Below the pieces are notes generated by a model. The model saw nothing but the letters and a program-made list of their open reading frames with translations, searched no databases and had not been told where the DNA came from. This document shows positions 37,516-48,210 of a stretch of DNA of 64,000 bases, one piece after another. Numbering within the stretch: position 1 is the stretch's first letter; the number at the start of each line of letters is the position of its first letter. The stretch comes from Desulfolucanica intricata (GTDB lineage: Bacteria > Bacillota > Desulfotomaculia > Desulfotomaculales > Desulfofarciminaceae). The translations under genes were made by a program, and so were the position numbers. Where the stretch lies: contig NZ_BCWE01000013.1 in the NCBI RefSeq assembly GCF_001592105.1, positions 43,513 to 107,512 of the forward strand, written 5' to 3'.

Positions 37516-38308
37516 TAGTACTTTCCCTCCTTTCTAATACTTTGATGAAGGATTTTAACCGCTTTTCTTTTATGAATAGTTTTCCTTTATCACTTACATC
37601 TCTGCTGTCAATTAAACCTTGCTGTGTTAAAACTTCTTCTAGGAATTTGATGCTTTCCCAGTTTATATTTTTATTAAAATATTGGCTAAATGCTTCCTGT
37701 ATATCATTATCATTTTTTACTCCTGCCGCAAACAACATAAACAGTTGCAAATGTTCCTCTCTTATCTCAAATTCTTTCGGCTCCATGCTTTGCCTATTGT
37801 TTTTTGGTCTTTTTTTGCTTATACAAGAATAAAAATACTGTTTAAACTCATCATGTTTATGACTTAGTTTATAATCCAATAATGGTAAAGTGATAACGGT
37901 TAATAAACCACTTCCTGTATCTTTACGGTAATGGACTCCAAAGTTACCATGTTCATTTGAGAAAAACTTTTCTTGAATCTTCCCATATATCTTATATTGA
38001 CACTCAACCCCTTCGAATTCCAGCCCCTCTTCTCTTTGAACTTTTAAGACCAACGAAAGATCAAAATAATCGTTCAGGCTTACTTCTTTCCAAGCAGGAG
38101 AGAGAATAAGTTGATTGTCAGGGATATTTAGCCATTTGTTCAAAACCTCAAGTTCCTTTTTTTCTAATTTATCCAAAAGAATTCCTGGCAACAGTAAAAT
38201 CCCCTCGGAAAGACTATCAATATTAACCTCTTTAACTGCTATGAACTTTTCAAGAACCTTATATTCTGTTCTATTTTTATAGTCTCTAAGTATTTGAACA
38301 ACTATCAT
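37505..38308 (-). CDS. Uncharacterised operon component
   Basis: A 267-residue cytosolic protein, unrecognised. The N-terminal half looks like a Rossmann-type or receiver-like alpha/beta domain (GILLLPGILLDKLEKKELE, then NQLILSPAWKE), and the C-terminal end has a winged-helix flavour (FLEEVLTQQGLIDSRDVSDKGKLF). It overlaps the P-loop giant by 4 nt and the NurA gene by 11 nt, so it should be made in the same complex-forming set. Confidence 0.5.
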   Translation of the reverse strand: MIVVQILRDYKNRTEYKVLEKFIAVKEVNIDSLSEGILLLPGILLDKLEKKELEVLNKWLNIPDNQLILSPAWKEVSLNDYFDLSLVLKVQREEGLEFEGVECQYKIYGKIQEKFFSNEHGNFGVHYRKDTGSGLLTVITLPLLDYKLSHKHDEFKQYFYSCISKKRPKNNRQSMEPKEFEIREEHLQLFMLFAAGVKNDNDIQEAFSQYFNKNINWESIKFLEEVLTQQGLIDSRDVSDKGKLFIKEKRLKSFIKVLERRESTNEW

Positions 38309-41300
38309 AATACAACTACCTCAGTCTTAATAAGTTTCATGGCTTCAAGTTCTCTCTTTTCTTCATCACAATCATTCCAATCTATTGCACCGTCTTTTTT
38401 AACAACATTTTTAAAGAATTCAAATGTCGTCTTTTTACCTTGGAAAAACTCCCTTCCTTCCTGCAGTAAATCTTTCATTTTCTCTTCTATGACTTTTTTG
38501 GATAATCCATAAGTTTTCTCACTAGGGTAACTTGCTAAATTAAGCCCTACCACCTCTTTCCCTTGGGCTCTGCGAATACAGTTTATAGTACTAATTAAAT
38601 CATTATCATATAATTTATTTCTTTCTTCCTTGGCTTTCCCCATTACATTGTTCTTTTCACCCTCGATTAGACCTATATATTGCCTCATCTCTGCTATGAT
38701 TTTTTTATAATGAGATAGAAACTCCAACGGATTCCCTTCTAATTCCTCTTCTTTATTATCTATCTCCTCGACTAAACCACCATTGCAGAAGATTTCTAAA
38801 GTTTCAATATAGTTATTTAAGTTCTTAACCTCTACCATGTTTTTTAAATCATCTGGCGCATCATTAAAGTAGCCTGCCCACCGCTTGGCTTCAGGCATTT
38901 TATCCAAATAAAAGTCCACAATTTCCTTAAAGTTTCTCAGAATAGATTTATACTCTCCCATAACTCCTTTATCATCCGACCACCTAAACTCTGCTGTCAC
39001 TTTGCCTTCAATACCACATTCACTTAGAATTTGATCTAGTCTTTCTATAGCCTTGCTATATTCAGCCGTCTGTAGATTATAAGCAAGAGTATAACTTTCT
39101 TTTACCGTTGTTTTATATTTTGATGTTGTAAGTTCTTTATAGTTAGTTGCATATTCTAATTCCACGCTATAACGCTTTAATAGGTTTGTTATAGGGAATA
39201 TGGGGAAATCAATGTTTCGATACGAATTAGTTTTCTTTATTTGCTCAATCATTTCGTTAATCATTTTAGAGGTCGGTTCCTGAATCTCTTTGATATACGC
39301 ATGAAACAATTTTATATGACGAATTCTATACCAAAGAGGCTTTTCTTTATCATCAATTTTAAGTTCTTTTATAATATTGGCACTAAATGTACTATAAGAT
39401 TTCCAACCCTCTTCATCATAAATGTAATCCACTAACTTATAGAACTGATCAAGTTTTTTTAGTATCCCTGACCATTTATCTAATACATCTTCACTATCTA
39501 ATTTGCTCAAGTCGTCTAATGAAATCTGTTCCAAGTATTTTTTTGCATCTTCTAGTTTTTCTTTGTAAATTGGGTTCTGTAAATCTAATGCATTTAAATA
39601 TGGTCCTTCAATTATTTCTCTAAGTTCATTTTTCTCCTCTATATAATCCTTTTCAAACCAATGCTTAACCTTTTCATATTTTTCATTTAAATCATTGTTA
39701 TTGACTCTTTTAATAAAACCGTCTGCTTTGTAGATTAGTTTTAAGGCTATAAAGAATTCAATCCATTGTTCAATGATTTTCTTTGGTTTTACCTTGTCAA
39801 ACCCACTAAAGAAATATTTGCTTTCAAAGTCCCTTAGGCTTCTATTTTTAAATCCTATAAAGGACAAAAAGTGTATAAATGCCTTGGGAATATCAACATC
39901 TGAACTAGAGTCATTCACAAAAATTCCTGTGTTTTTGAACCCTTTCTTCTCCATTATTGTACCAATATGGACATGTCGCATAATAGATAGCAAATCTTGA
40001 TATTCCCCATCATCGAGTTTAACGCTAGGATCAGAACCCAGTTGTTCTATGGTGGCATTATTGACTAACATTATTTTAAAGGCTTTAGCCAGCAAACCAA
40101 TTTGTTTATAATCCCACTGACTCTTATAAATAATAGGTCTTAGGATATAGCCCTTCTCATCAATTTCTTCAAACCATTTCCTTGCCCCATGGATGAAGAA
40201 ATCGTTGAGTTTTCTAATTTTCTCACGATACACAATTCCTATCTGATTAGCAGAATCCCTAAAATCAACCATATCCTTAGAAATGGACATGACCTCTAAT
40301 ATATCTTTTTGAAGCCTTGATATCTGTAATGGTATTAAGCATTTCCCGACTTCTTTAAAATCTCTTTTTACTTTTTCAATTGTTTCATCTATAGGGGTAT
40401 CTGATAAAACATAAATCGGATGTACACCCTTATCAAGAAGCCTTCTATCTTGCAATCCTTGATAAAGTTTTTCTTCATCTTTTCCCCAAACTATCGTAAC
40501 TATATTATGAGGATTTACTGTTAGCCAAGGGCCTTCTTCAACGATTGTTCTCATGCAAGTCATTCCCGCTAATTGGAATGTCTCTGTTTCGTTATAGTTT
40601 ATTTCTAGGGCTCTAATGGCTCCTGTTAGTATTCTAAGGACCTCCCCTTCTTTATCTTTTTTCATTTCCTCAATATATTCTTCTAACTCTTGGTTCTTCT
40701 CTCCATCAGTTAAATAACTAAACTCACCTTTGTCGACTCTATATCGCTTGTTTAATTGATATAAATAAGCAAAGTTAGGTCCTATATATGTTGGAACAAT
40801 TCCTTCTTCCTCTGCCTTTTGTTTTACAAATTCAAAAATGTATTTAGCCGCTTCTTCTACTCCTTCTTCAGGATATAGCATTCTTATCTGGTCTAAAAAG
40901 GTTTCTTCTTCTGCTCCAATGATATATTCATGCTCTTCCACATGAAGGGAATACATCTTAAGGTTTTTCAAGAGAACTTCTAAGTCAAAACTGGCACCAA
41001 AAGCATTGGCAAATTGATTACCTTGCAATCGCCTATAACCTACATTATGTAGTTGCTCACCTAGTGAATCTTTTTTCAACTTTACTACATAAAATTCTTT
41101 AAAAAGTTTTGTCCCGTCAGAGGCTTTGGCTTGCATCATTCCTTCTATTTGATCTTCTTCATACTTCGATTTCCTAACAGGTAACTGCATAAGTAAAGCA
41201 TTCTTAATAATGGGTCGATACTTTTCTTTACAACTAATATAATCAAAGGCTGCTTTATCAATTAGACTATTTTGAAACCTAGAACTCGTATTTAAGAGAT

Positions 41301-42333
41301 CCTCCAAAACTTCTCCCGTCTCTACATCTTTCTTACCTGCTATACGGTAATCTACTTCTGCCATAATTACATTAAGCCAACCAAAGTTGCCGCCGGCTAT
41401 GGTGTAGGCTGCTTCAACCAGGCCTTCTGGGTAAGAGTTCATTTTCCCATCTTTTTTTAATTCATTCATAAAATCTGCTATATCTGCAAAGGAATTATTT
41501 TTCAACTCACATATGGGAATTCTCCTTTCTAAGGCACCTATACCCTTAATGTGATAGCCAATTACCGGCGAACAAAGCAGCATAAAGGAAATATTGGGAT
41601 ACTTCTTTCTTGTGTCCTCATGTTTAATGGCAGAGGAAATAACCTTTATGGCTTCTCCATCAACTTTATTAATATTTTCCTTATCCTTTTCTAATCCATA
41701 TTTTGCAATCTCTCCGGCTGTTTCAACCTCTTCGCACACAATTAAAAGATGATCAATGCCACATTTTTTTAGATAATCCATGGCTTCCCTCACCATTGCA
41801 TCTAATCCCCTCATATTTAGAAGCAGATCATCTTGATGAACCTCTCCTATCTTTAAGATAGTTTTTAGTTTCTCTTTTTTAAATCCAAAAGGTAACAGGG
41901 CATTTTGTAATTCCTCCATTACCCTCCCCTGCATACTGCTATCAGGTTCTTGTGCTAAATAAGATAAGGCTGTATAAGTTCCATACGCAACCCAGTTATC
42001 ACTGGTTAAGTCCTGATGGAGCATTTGCGAGTAACGGATATAAATCGGTAAAATACCGTCTTCAAAGTTTTCCTTTAGTACTCTTACTTTTTTCGTCTCT
42101 CCGTCCTCTGATATAATCCAACCCTTATCTATGCCAATTGCCTCTGAAATAACTTCAAAACCAATCCTTGACTTACCTATACCCCATTTACCAATCACCG
42201 GAAATATAGTAGCCATTCCTGCATCCTTTACCGTTCCAATGAATGATTTGAAAATATTGTAAAATTCTTTTTGTCCTACCATTGGTTGAGTAAGTGGGAA
42301 CTCACTGGTTCCATTAATGGACCATGTACTCAT
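38305..42333 (-). CDS. Giant P-loop ATPase of the defence operon (1342 residues)
   Basis: Walker A GKWGIGKS lies at residues 48-55, with a probable Walker B in LLIVCEEVETAG (about 205), so the ATPase module is N-terminal, followed by about 1000 helical residues without known domains. The size and N-terminal ATPase recall PglY/BrxC of BREX and related STAND-like NTPases, but I cannot show homology. It probably acts as the sensor or scaffold of the system. It starts 13 nt after the preceding gene. Confidence 0.65.
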   Translation of the reverse strand: MSTWSINGTSEFPLTQPMVGQKEFYNIFKSFIGTVKDAGMATIFPVIGKWGIGKSRIGFEVISEAIGIDKGWIISEDGETKKVRVLKENFEDGILPIYIRYSQMLHQDLTSDNWVAYGTYTALSYLAQEPDSSMQGRVMEELQNALLPFGFKKEKLKTILKIGEVHQDDLLLNMRGLDAMVREAMDYLKKCGIDHLLIVCEEVETAGEIAKYGLEKDKENINKVDGEAIKVISSAIKHEDTRKKYPNISFMLLCSPVIGYHIKGIGALERRIPICELKNNSFADIADFMNELKKDGKMNSYPEGLVEAAYTIAGGNFGWLNVIMAEVDYRIAGKKDVETGEVLEDLLNTSSRFQNSLIDKAAFDYISCKEKYRPIIKNALLMQLPVRKSKYEEDQIEGMMQAKASDGTKLFKEFYVVKLKKDSLGEQLHNVGYRRLQGNQFANAFGASFDLEVLLKNLKMYSLHVEEHEYIIGAEEETFLDQIRMLYPEEGVEEAAKYIFEFVKQKAEEEGIVPTYIGPNFAYLYQLNKRYRVDKGEFSYLTDGEKNQELEEYIEEMKKDKEGEVLRILTGAIRALEINYNETETFQLAGMTCMRTIVEEGPWLTVNPHNIVTIVWGKDEEKLYQGLQDRRLLDKGVHPIYVLSDTPIDETIEKVKRDFKEVGKCLIPLQISRLQKDILEVMSISKDMVDFRDSANQIGIVYREKIRKLNDFFIHGARKWFEEIDEKGYILRPIIYKSQWDYKQIGLLAKAFKIMLVNNATIEQLGSDPSVKLDDGEYQDLLSIMRHVHIGTIMEKKGFKNTGIFVNDSSSDVDIPKAFIHFLSFIGFKNRSLRDFESKYFFSGFDKVKPKKIIEQWIEFFIALKLIYKADGFIKRVNNNDLNEKYEKVKHWFEKDYIEEKNELREIIEGPYLNALDLQNPIYKEKLEDAKKYLEQISLDDLSKLDSEDVLDKWSGILKKLDQFYKLVDYIYDEEGWKSYSTFSANIIKELKIDDKEKPLWYRIRHIKLFHAYIKEIQEPTSKMINEMIEQIKKTNSYRNIDFPIFPITNLLKRYSVELEYATNYKELTTSKYKTTVKESYTLAYNLQTAEYSKAIERLDQILSECGIEGKVTAEFRWSDDKGVMGEYKSILRNFKEIVDFYLDKMPEAKRWAGYFNDAPDDLKNMVEVKNLNNYIETLEIFCNGGLVEEIDNKEEELEGNPLEFLSHYKKIIAEMRQYIGLIEGEKNNVMGKAKEERNKLYDNDLISTINCIRRAQGKEVVGLNLASYPSEKTYGLSKKVIEEKMKDLLQEGREFFQGKKTTFEFFKNVVKKDGAIDWNDCDEEKRELEAMKLIKTEVVVL

Positions 42334-42346
42334 AAAATCATTCCTC

Positions 42347-43396
42347 CTAAAACTCTAATTTTATTAACTGTTTTTCCTTATCTCCCAATAGTCCACGTCC
42401 ATGTCTTGGCTGTCCTTGCTCATAACCTATTAATCTAAACTTGCCGCTTTCTATTCCTTGCATAAAATAACGGTCAATCCATTTATCAATACTTTCCTTT
42501 GTTTCGGGTTCAATATTTTCCTTTAGAATACTCCCCACCATTTCTACTGGAAAATATCCTCTAATATCTCCATACTTTGTTATTAAGTCTTTTAAAATAT
42601 CGGTATCTTTTAATGAGCCACTCAATAATAGACTGTTAAAAACATCTTCACCTATATCTTCTTTTACTTTTTCCTTGTTAAATTGAAAGAGCCCTTCACC
42701 TTTTTCTTTGAACCAGTCTAAATATTTAAATAAGGTCAATGGCATTTTTAAATAGGTCCCTATCTGTGATAAAGAAGGCGCTTCTTTGGTTGTACCCACC
42801 AATTCAATTTCCTCTTCATCTCCAATATTCAATTCTTTTTTCCAATAAGGACCTAATGACTCTTTGCTATACTTTTTCATAAAGTCATTTAGATTCGGTA
42901 CAGATGTTGAAGGATTTAAAAGAAAATATCTTATACCATCGACTTCTACATAGACTTCTCTGTTTTCATTTAAAAACTTTTTGGGAAAGCAAATGCCGTC
43001 ACTATTTAGAATTCCTAAAGCAAGTGCCCTAACTCTAATAGCATAGGTTAACAATTGCTTTGCTAATTGCTTTTCCCAACCATCATCTCTTTGGTAACAA
43101 TTTCTCAATTCCAATGCCTCATCTGTTAAAAAATATCCTTCTTTGCCTTTTGAAATAAAGTTAGCACCCGAAATAATAATTTTTTCTTGTTTTTTTTCGG
43201 CTCCAAACAGTCCATAAAATTCATCCGATCGCACTAATCTGCCTTTGTCATCGGTAGGATAAGACAAATATGTTTTTGCTATATCATATTTGCTATTAGA
43301 TTCCATTTTCTCCGGTAGCCTTAATAGTATCTCAGGCCACCGTTCAATGGACGAATTATCAGTCCAAAATCTATCAGCAGTAATATGTATTTTCAT
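42347..43396 (-). CDS. Uncharacterised operon component
   Basis: A 349-residue cytosolic protein, unrecognised. The middle section VYVEVDGIRYFLLNPSTSV is beta-rich; the N-terminal and C-terminal parts are helical with a short basic tail. It overlaps the upstream gene by 4 nt, a translational coupling signal, so it likely belongs to the same complex. Function unknown. Confidence 0.5.
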   Translation of the reverse strand: MKIHITADRFWTDNSSIERWPEILLRLPEKMESNSKYDIAKTYLSYPTDDKGRLVRSDEFYGLFGAEKKQEKIIISGANFISKGKEGYFLTDEALELRNCYQRDDGWEKQLAKQLLTYAIRVRALALGILNSDGICFPKKFLNENREVYVEVDGIRYFLLNPSTSVPNLNDFMKKYSKESLGPYWKKELNIGDEEEIELVGTTKEAPSLSQIGTYLKMPLTLFKYLDWFKEKGEGLFQFNKEKVKEDIGEDVFNSLLLSGSLKDTDILKDLITKYGDIRGYFPVEMVGSILKENIEPETKESIDKWIDRYFMQGIESGKFRLIGYEQGQPRHGRGLLGDKEKQLIKLEF

Positions 43397-44451
43397 AATG
43401 ATTTCCTCAATTCCTCAATATAATCTCTTAGCATACTCTTAAATTTCCTAGCACGGTTTTTTATGATAATCCCTTCCGATGAGTAGAGCCTATCATCAAA
43501 AGAGGAGTTTAAAACATATTCACCGTCTTTATAAGTAAATTGCTTGTTATCCATTAGTTGAAACAATATAACATCAACTTCCGGAGCCTTATTAGGGAAT
43601 AAATGTATATTGTTTCTATCGCAAAACTGTTTTACAAACTCTTTAAAATCTCCTATTTTATGTTCTTTCCCCTTATGATCATAGATAAAGGTCTCTAAAA
43701 GTTGTTCTGTATAAGGATTCTTTATATCTTTGGGTCTAATGGATATGCCATTAATTCCCTCTGCCTTGTATTCTGAAATAACCATTCCTAAAACTACTAT
43801 AAACGTTCTCCAAGGGTAGGAGAGTATTTCCTTAATCTCTTCTGGCACCTGAAAATCATCATATTTGTAAGGCGTTAATGCATATAGATTTTTTTCTTTC
43901 AAAACTTCTAAATGTATATTAGAACTTACTTTCCGTTCCTTTACCCATATATCATTTGGGGTTTTTCCTATCCTTTCAACCTCAGTATCTTCTATCTCTT
44001 CTGCCAACTGGATAAACTGCAATCGAGTAAGAATGGTGCGATACTGAGGATATCCTTTAAATATCGGTCCATAAAAGGCTTTAATTTCACTAGTTTCTGA
44101 AAATTTTTGCTCTCTAATTGCTAATATTTTTTCTGCAAATTTAGGAATATGGTCTATAAATTCATATAGTGCCTCTCCATCTCCACTCTGACCAATAGCA
44201 TAGGCTTCTTGATAGACTTTCCATAAAAGGTAATCTAATAGAGGCGGATAGCAGCAAGCCAGAGATGATATTAAATCTTCTCTGGTAATTTTGCCACTAA
44301 AATTAATCCATTTATTTGTAATAAGATATCTATCTTCAATTCTTTTAATAAAGTTTAAATCCATTAAATATGTTAGAGAACTGTCGAATTTTACTTCTCC
44401 GTTGTCATAGAGGTTATTCAGTTCTCTTATTAAATTCTTTACATCAAGCAC
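43393..44451 (-). CDS. Uncharacterised operon component
   Basis: A 352-residue mainly helical protein, unrecognised. DLNFIKRIEDRYLITNKW near the N-terminus looks like a winged-helix segment, and there are many charged residues later. It overlaps the specificity-protein gene by 8 nt and the next gene by 4 nt. Function unknown. Confidence 0.5.
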   Translation of the reverse strand: MLDVKNLIRELNNLYDNGEVKFDSSLTYLMDLNFIKRIEDRYLITNKWINFSGKITREDLISSLACCYPPLLDYLLWKVYQEAYAIGQSGDGEALYEFIDHIPKFAEKILAIREQKFSETSEIKAFYGPIFKGYPQYRTILTRLQFIQLAEEIEDTEVERIGKTPNDIWVKERKVSSNIHLEVLKEKNLYALTPYKYDDFQVPEEIKEILSYPWRTFIVVLGMVISEYKAEGINGISIRPKDIKNPYTEQLLETFIYDHKGKEHKIGDFKEFVKQFCDRNNIHLFPNKAPEVDVILFQLMDNKQFTYKDGEYVLNSSFDDRLYSSEGIIIKNRARKFKSMLRDYIEELRKSL

Positions 44452-45916
44452 CTTTACACCTGCTCTCTGTACCGGAATCTTTATTCAGTTCAGACATCTC
44501 AAAGTTGCCTTCTATGAGGTCTTCTACATCCTGTTTGGCTTGCAAGATTAGTTGCTGTGATAGACGAATGTTATTTAAAGATTTCTTCATTAACTCATTT
44601 AAAACATTCATTATTTGGGGTTTAATCTTAGGTATTTTAATATCTAACAATGAAGAAATATTAACAAAATTAGTTCCACCGCCACTATTAATAGAATACT
44701 TAATCTGCTTTTGCACTAAATCAGTTCTTAACACTAAACACATATAATATGCTGGATGTTCTTCTCCAAATTTTGCACGGAAAAGAGTGTAATCAAAAGT
44801 AGCGACTTCCGTTTTGTCATATATATCAACCTTCCCAATAGATGTTGCCCCATAGGTTGTTATTAAAACATCTTCTTCATTCAAGTATTTACTATTAGGA
44901 ATATTAGAAATAGTATATTTTTCTGGGTCTCCGATAAAGTTATTATTCATATTGCCAGTGGAAATAACCGGTATACCTCTATCTGAATACTTTAATTGCG
45001 AAACACCTGTATCATACTCCTTTAGTGTATCTTTCAATGAATAATGTTCTATATTGGAAATTTGTTTTATGACATCCACATGCTCAGCATGATAGAATTT
45101 AGGATCTATTCTATTACCTATTAATTTTGAACTTACAAATGTTGATTTTTGTTTATCATATATTTTATCTACACTTAGTTTCCCCGCGTGTTCCTTATAG
45201 GAAATATTATCTAGACCGCAAGATTTCTTTAATTCTCTTACAATAGTATCCTCGCATTCATCTTTTAATCGCTTCGCTTCTTCCCGTAATTCTTCAGCCC
45301 TTCGAACTTTGTCCCCAATATATTTTTGGATTTCTGGAGAAGGAATAGGGATAAGTATTTCTCCTATATCTTTTGCGTAAAGTTCTGTTTGCCCTGTACT
45401 ACCAATTGTATTTTGCTCTATGAATATTTGTCCATATCTACTTTGTAAGTATGCTTTTAAATATCCTCCATCGTATTCTTCTTTAGTTGTTAATATAGTA
45501 ATATGACCATCAACAGTTGCTTTAATATCGTCAAAAAACAAATCGACTTTTCCTAATGACCCTACCCCTGTAGATGCTAATAAGACATCTCCTATTTTAA
45601 TATGACTTGACTTATTATTAATAAACTCTCGATGTGTAATTAAATCCACATCATCTTTATTTATACCGAAATTCGTTAGATTTCTGACTTTGTAGTTTGG
45701 TATTTCCCCTCTGTCATCCTTTTTAAGTCCTTTTCCCCTGCTAATATTAACGACGATATCCTTAATCCTTAAAACCTCTAAACCACTATTTTTAATTTCA
45801 AGTTCGTTTTTAGTCATATATGATCTGTAATGATTACTATTGATTCTATCATTAATACTAGTTTCAGATAACCAAACAATATCCGGCTTGTTCTCAATTA
45901 TTAATGCACTATCCAC
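44444..45916 (-). CDS. hsdS: Type I-like specificity protein (HsdS), two target-recognition domains
   Basis: A 490-residue protein with two methylase_S-like halves: LRIKDIVVNISRGKGLKK ... KDIGEILIPIPSPEIQKYI (first TRD and central helix) and a second half ending VNISSLLDIKIPKIKPQIMNVL. A coiled spacer (IGDKVRRAEELREEAKRLKDE) separates them. It starts at a GTG. HsdS proteins direct the methylase to a bipartite DNA site. It is 12 nt after the methylase gene. A second HsdS lies upstream, so two specificities or two roles exist. Confidence 0.85.
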   Translation of the reverse strand: MDSALIIENKPDIVWLSETSINDRINSNHYRSYMTKNELEIKNSGLEVLRIKDIVVNISRGKGLKKDDRGEIPNYKVRNLTNFGINKDDVDLITHREFINNKSSHIKIGDVLLASTGVGSLGKVDLFFDDIKATVDGHITILTTKEEYDGGYLKAYLQSRYGQIFIEQNTIGSTGQTELYAKDIGEILIPIPSPEIQKYIGDKVRRAEELREEAKRLKDECEDTIVRELKKSCGLDNISYKEHAGKLSVDKIYDKQKSTFVSSKLIGNRIDPKFYHAEHVDVIKQISNIEHYSLKDTLKEYDTGVSQLKYSDRGIPVISTGNMNNNFIGDPEKYTISNIPNSKYLNEEDVLITTYGATSIGKVDIYDKTEVATFDYTLFRAKFGEEHPAYYMCLVLRTDLVQKQIKYSINSGGGTNFVNISSLLDIKIPKIKPQIMNVLNELMKKSLNNIRLSQQLILQAKQDVEDLIEGNFEMSELNKDSGTESRCKGA

Positions 45917-45928
45917 TATCTTAACCCC

Positions 45929-47797
45929 CTATTCCATATCCTCTGGAATATCCTTTTTATAAGCCTCAACAATCTTTAACAAATCATTTCTGTCATTACC
46001 CAAAGGAACCTCTACGTTATTTTTCACTTCAAATCCTACTTCATCGGCTACTGCCATAAATACTGGACCCTGTTTTTCGCCTGGATGTTCCTTCTTCTTC
46101 ACATATAGCAACGATGTTTTCGCTCCTGCTCCAGATAGTTTAAAGGTTTCTTGTGGCAAACTTACTACTGCTTTTAACACTGCCTTACCGCCTTCAAATT
46201 CACCGGTAACAGAGTTCTTTTTACCCATTATGTACTCTCGAATATATTGATCGCCAGAGTTGGACAAAATACCGTCTGGCACTACCATCATCATCAAGCC
46301 ACCTGGTTTCAGTAATTGAAGACATCTATCTATGAAAAGAACTGCTGGGTCAACAGAATTAACTGGCCTCCATATGCCTTTATTGTTTGGTTTAGAACCC
46401 AATGATAGCCCATCTGAGGACATCCTATTATTACCGTCTTCATCTATATCGCTAGAATATAATTCTTCTATCAAATACTTACCATCTTTGTCTTTAATAG
46501 ATATTCCGCCTTTTTTGAAAGGGGGATTGGTAATGATTACATCAAAGGATTCTGGTTTTAGATTAGTATTGCTTAAGGAATTTAAAGTTTGAAAGATAGG
46601 TGCTTTTAAAGCCCCACGTAGAGCCATATTTATTCTCGCCTTCAATACCATTCCAGAACTTCTGTCCGCTCCTACAAAGCAATGGTTCAACATTTCTTTA
46701 AACTGTGCTTTATGATGTTCTTTATTTCCCGCCAATTCATAAAGCATATAATTTTTAATTTCTTCCAAGGCTTTAATTAAGAAGCCTGCAGATCCACACG
46801 CTGGATCCAGTATTCTTAATGTTGGCATCCCTGTCTTAGGGTCCTTTCCTATTATTTTAGAAGACCCCTGTTTTTTTAAATCATGCATTACCATTTCTAC
46901 AGCGGCTTCCGTCACTTGTCTTGGGGTTAGGTAAATACCCATGCCGCCCTTATTTTCATACTTTCCTCTTAACAAAACATCAAAGACTCTACCTAATACA
47001 TCTCCAGTTAAATCTAATAGAGTGGCAGGCCGTTTTACTCCATTTACTTCAATCTCCCCAAGATCTTGTAGTGCCCTCATTACTGTTTCGTAAATATTAG
47101 GATTTTGCAGTTTTAAATAATCATCCTTAGGGAAAATTGGTATCCTATCTCCCTCATCATCGATTGCCACATAATCCTCGTGATTTTTAATTTCTTTAAA
47201 GGCTTCCCTTATTTCTTCAACTACTTTCTTCTTATCCTCTGCATTTTCTAAATAACTGTAATGAAATATTTCACTATATTTTCTACCGGAAAGGTTTCCT
47301 TCCCTTAAAATATAGTCGGAATTGTTAAGACGAAACTCTTCCATGAATATCAATTTACAAAACTCATCAATGGCATCGTTGGAGTTATTGACATTATCTC
47401 CAGAAGCATAAATTTGCTCGTGAATAGCATCAAACCTTTTTTGCAGTTCACTGTACATTCTATTGGACCATTTATCTCTTTCAGTTAACTCTCTTTTTTT
47501 AATGGCACTCTTGTCCATATTTACAGATGGAGGGATCTCTGAAATGCTTTTTTCTTCCTCTACATTTAAATAAACATTGTTCACACCATTTGTAATCCAT
47601 GCAAAATTAGGGAAAGGATCTAACTCCATGGCCTCATAATTGAACTCTATTACCAGTTCAGGGCTTAATTCTGTACCCTCTTCCACTTTCTTAACATAAA
47701 CATAAACGCCACTATCTCCTGCCATAAAAGCCATTTCATTAACATCTATGATTTCTTTATACCCTAATTCATTTAGTTTGGATTTTAATTGTTCCAT
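45929..47797 (-). CDS. hsdM: N-6 adenine DNA methylase, HsdM-like
   Basis: A 622-residue class I SAM-dependent methylase. Motif I LDPACGSAGFL (about residue 330) and motif IV ITNPPF (about 420) are intact, and LTPRQVTEAAV and LFIDRCLQLLKPGGLMMMVVPDGIL are typical of HsdM. It would modify host DNA to mark self. No HsdR translocase-nuclease is in the operon, so restriction must come from other genes. The N-terminal part resembles an HsdR/S-like dimerisation extension. Confidence 0.93.
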   Translation of the reverse strand: MEQLKSKLNELGYKEIIDVNEMAFMAGDSGVYVYVKKVEEGTELSPELVIEFNYEAMELDPFPNFAWITNGVNNVYLNVEEEKSISEIPPSVNMDKSAIKKRELTERDKWSNRMYSELQKRFDAIHEQIYASGDNVNNSNDAIDEFCKLIFMEEFRLNNSDYILREGNLSGRKYSEIFHYSYLENAEDKKKVVEEIREAFKEIKNHEDYVAIDDEGDRIPIFPKDDYLKLQNPNIYETVMRALQDLGEIEVNGVKRPATLLDLTGDVLGRVFDVLLRGKYENKGGMGIYLTPRQVTEAAVEMVMHDLKKQGSSKIIGKDPKTGMPTLRILDPACGSAGFLIKALEEIKNYMLYELAGNKEHHKAQFKEMLNHCFVGADRSSGMVLKARINMALRGALKAPIFQTLNSLSNTNLKPESFDVIITNPPFKKGGISIKDKDGKYLIEELYSSDIDEDGNNRMSSDGLSLGSKPNNKGIWRPVNSVDPAVLFIDRCLQLLKPGGLMMMVVPDGILSNSGDQYIREYIMGKKNSVTGEFEGGKAVLKAVVSLPQETFKLSGAGAKTSLLYVKKKEHPGEKQGPVFMAVADEVGFEVKNNVEVPLGNDRNDLLKIVEAYKKDIPEDME

Positions 47798-47816
47798 TAA
47801 TATTACCTCCTTGAAT

Positions 47817-48164
47817 TTACTTCTTACTAATAATCACACCATTAGGTGTATAGTAGTTTTGGCTGTTTTCAACTATTTCCAATAGTTCTGCCTTACTAAT
47901 AGTGAATGGGATTTGCTCCATAACTTTACTCAAAGGGATTTTGGGCTTCTCTTTAAATAACTGATCTAGTATCCGTAAGACTTTTTGCTCAATATCCCCT
48001 TCACCTATTGAATACCTTCCACCCTCTTTGGTAATTTTTTTATCCATTTCTAAAAACAATCTTACTTGAGATTGATTCCACTGGATGCCAATCTCATTAA
48101 ATCTGCTATGCACTTCAGATAATGTTTTAGGAGTTTTTAATTGCTCGTATGCTTTTTCAAGCAT
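47817..48164 (-). CDS. Small protein with winged-helix character
   Basis: About 115 residues from the ATG at 48164 (M-LEKAYEQLKTPKTL), which follows ggaggaggg; the frame opens at 48209 but those codons include the ribosome site. SEVHSRFNEIGIQWNQSQVRLFLEMDKKI with GGRYSIGEGDI suggests a winged-helix fold, and a second repeat-like part (LSKVMEQIPFTISKAELLEIV) follows. It may be a DNA-binding regulator of the operon, or an adaptor between methylase and specificity protein. Confidence 0.55.
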   Translation of the reverse strand: MLEKAYEQLKTPKTLSEVHSRFNEIGIQWNQSQVRLFLEMDKKITKEGGRYSIGEGDIEQKVLRILDQLFKEKPKIPLSKVMEQIPFTISKAELLEIVENSQNYYTPNGVIISKK

Positions 48165-48210
48165 AGATTTCCCTCCTCCTTTCTTTTGCGATAATAAGAA
48201 TAAGTTCACC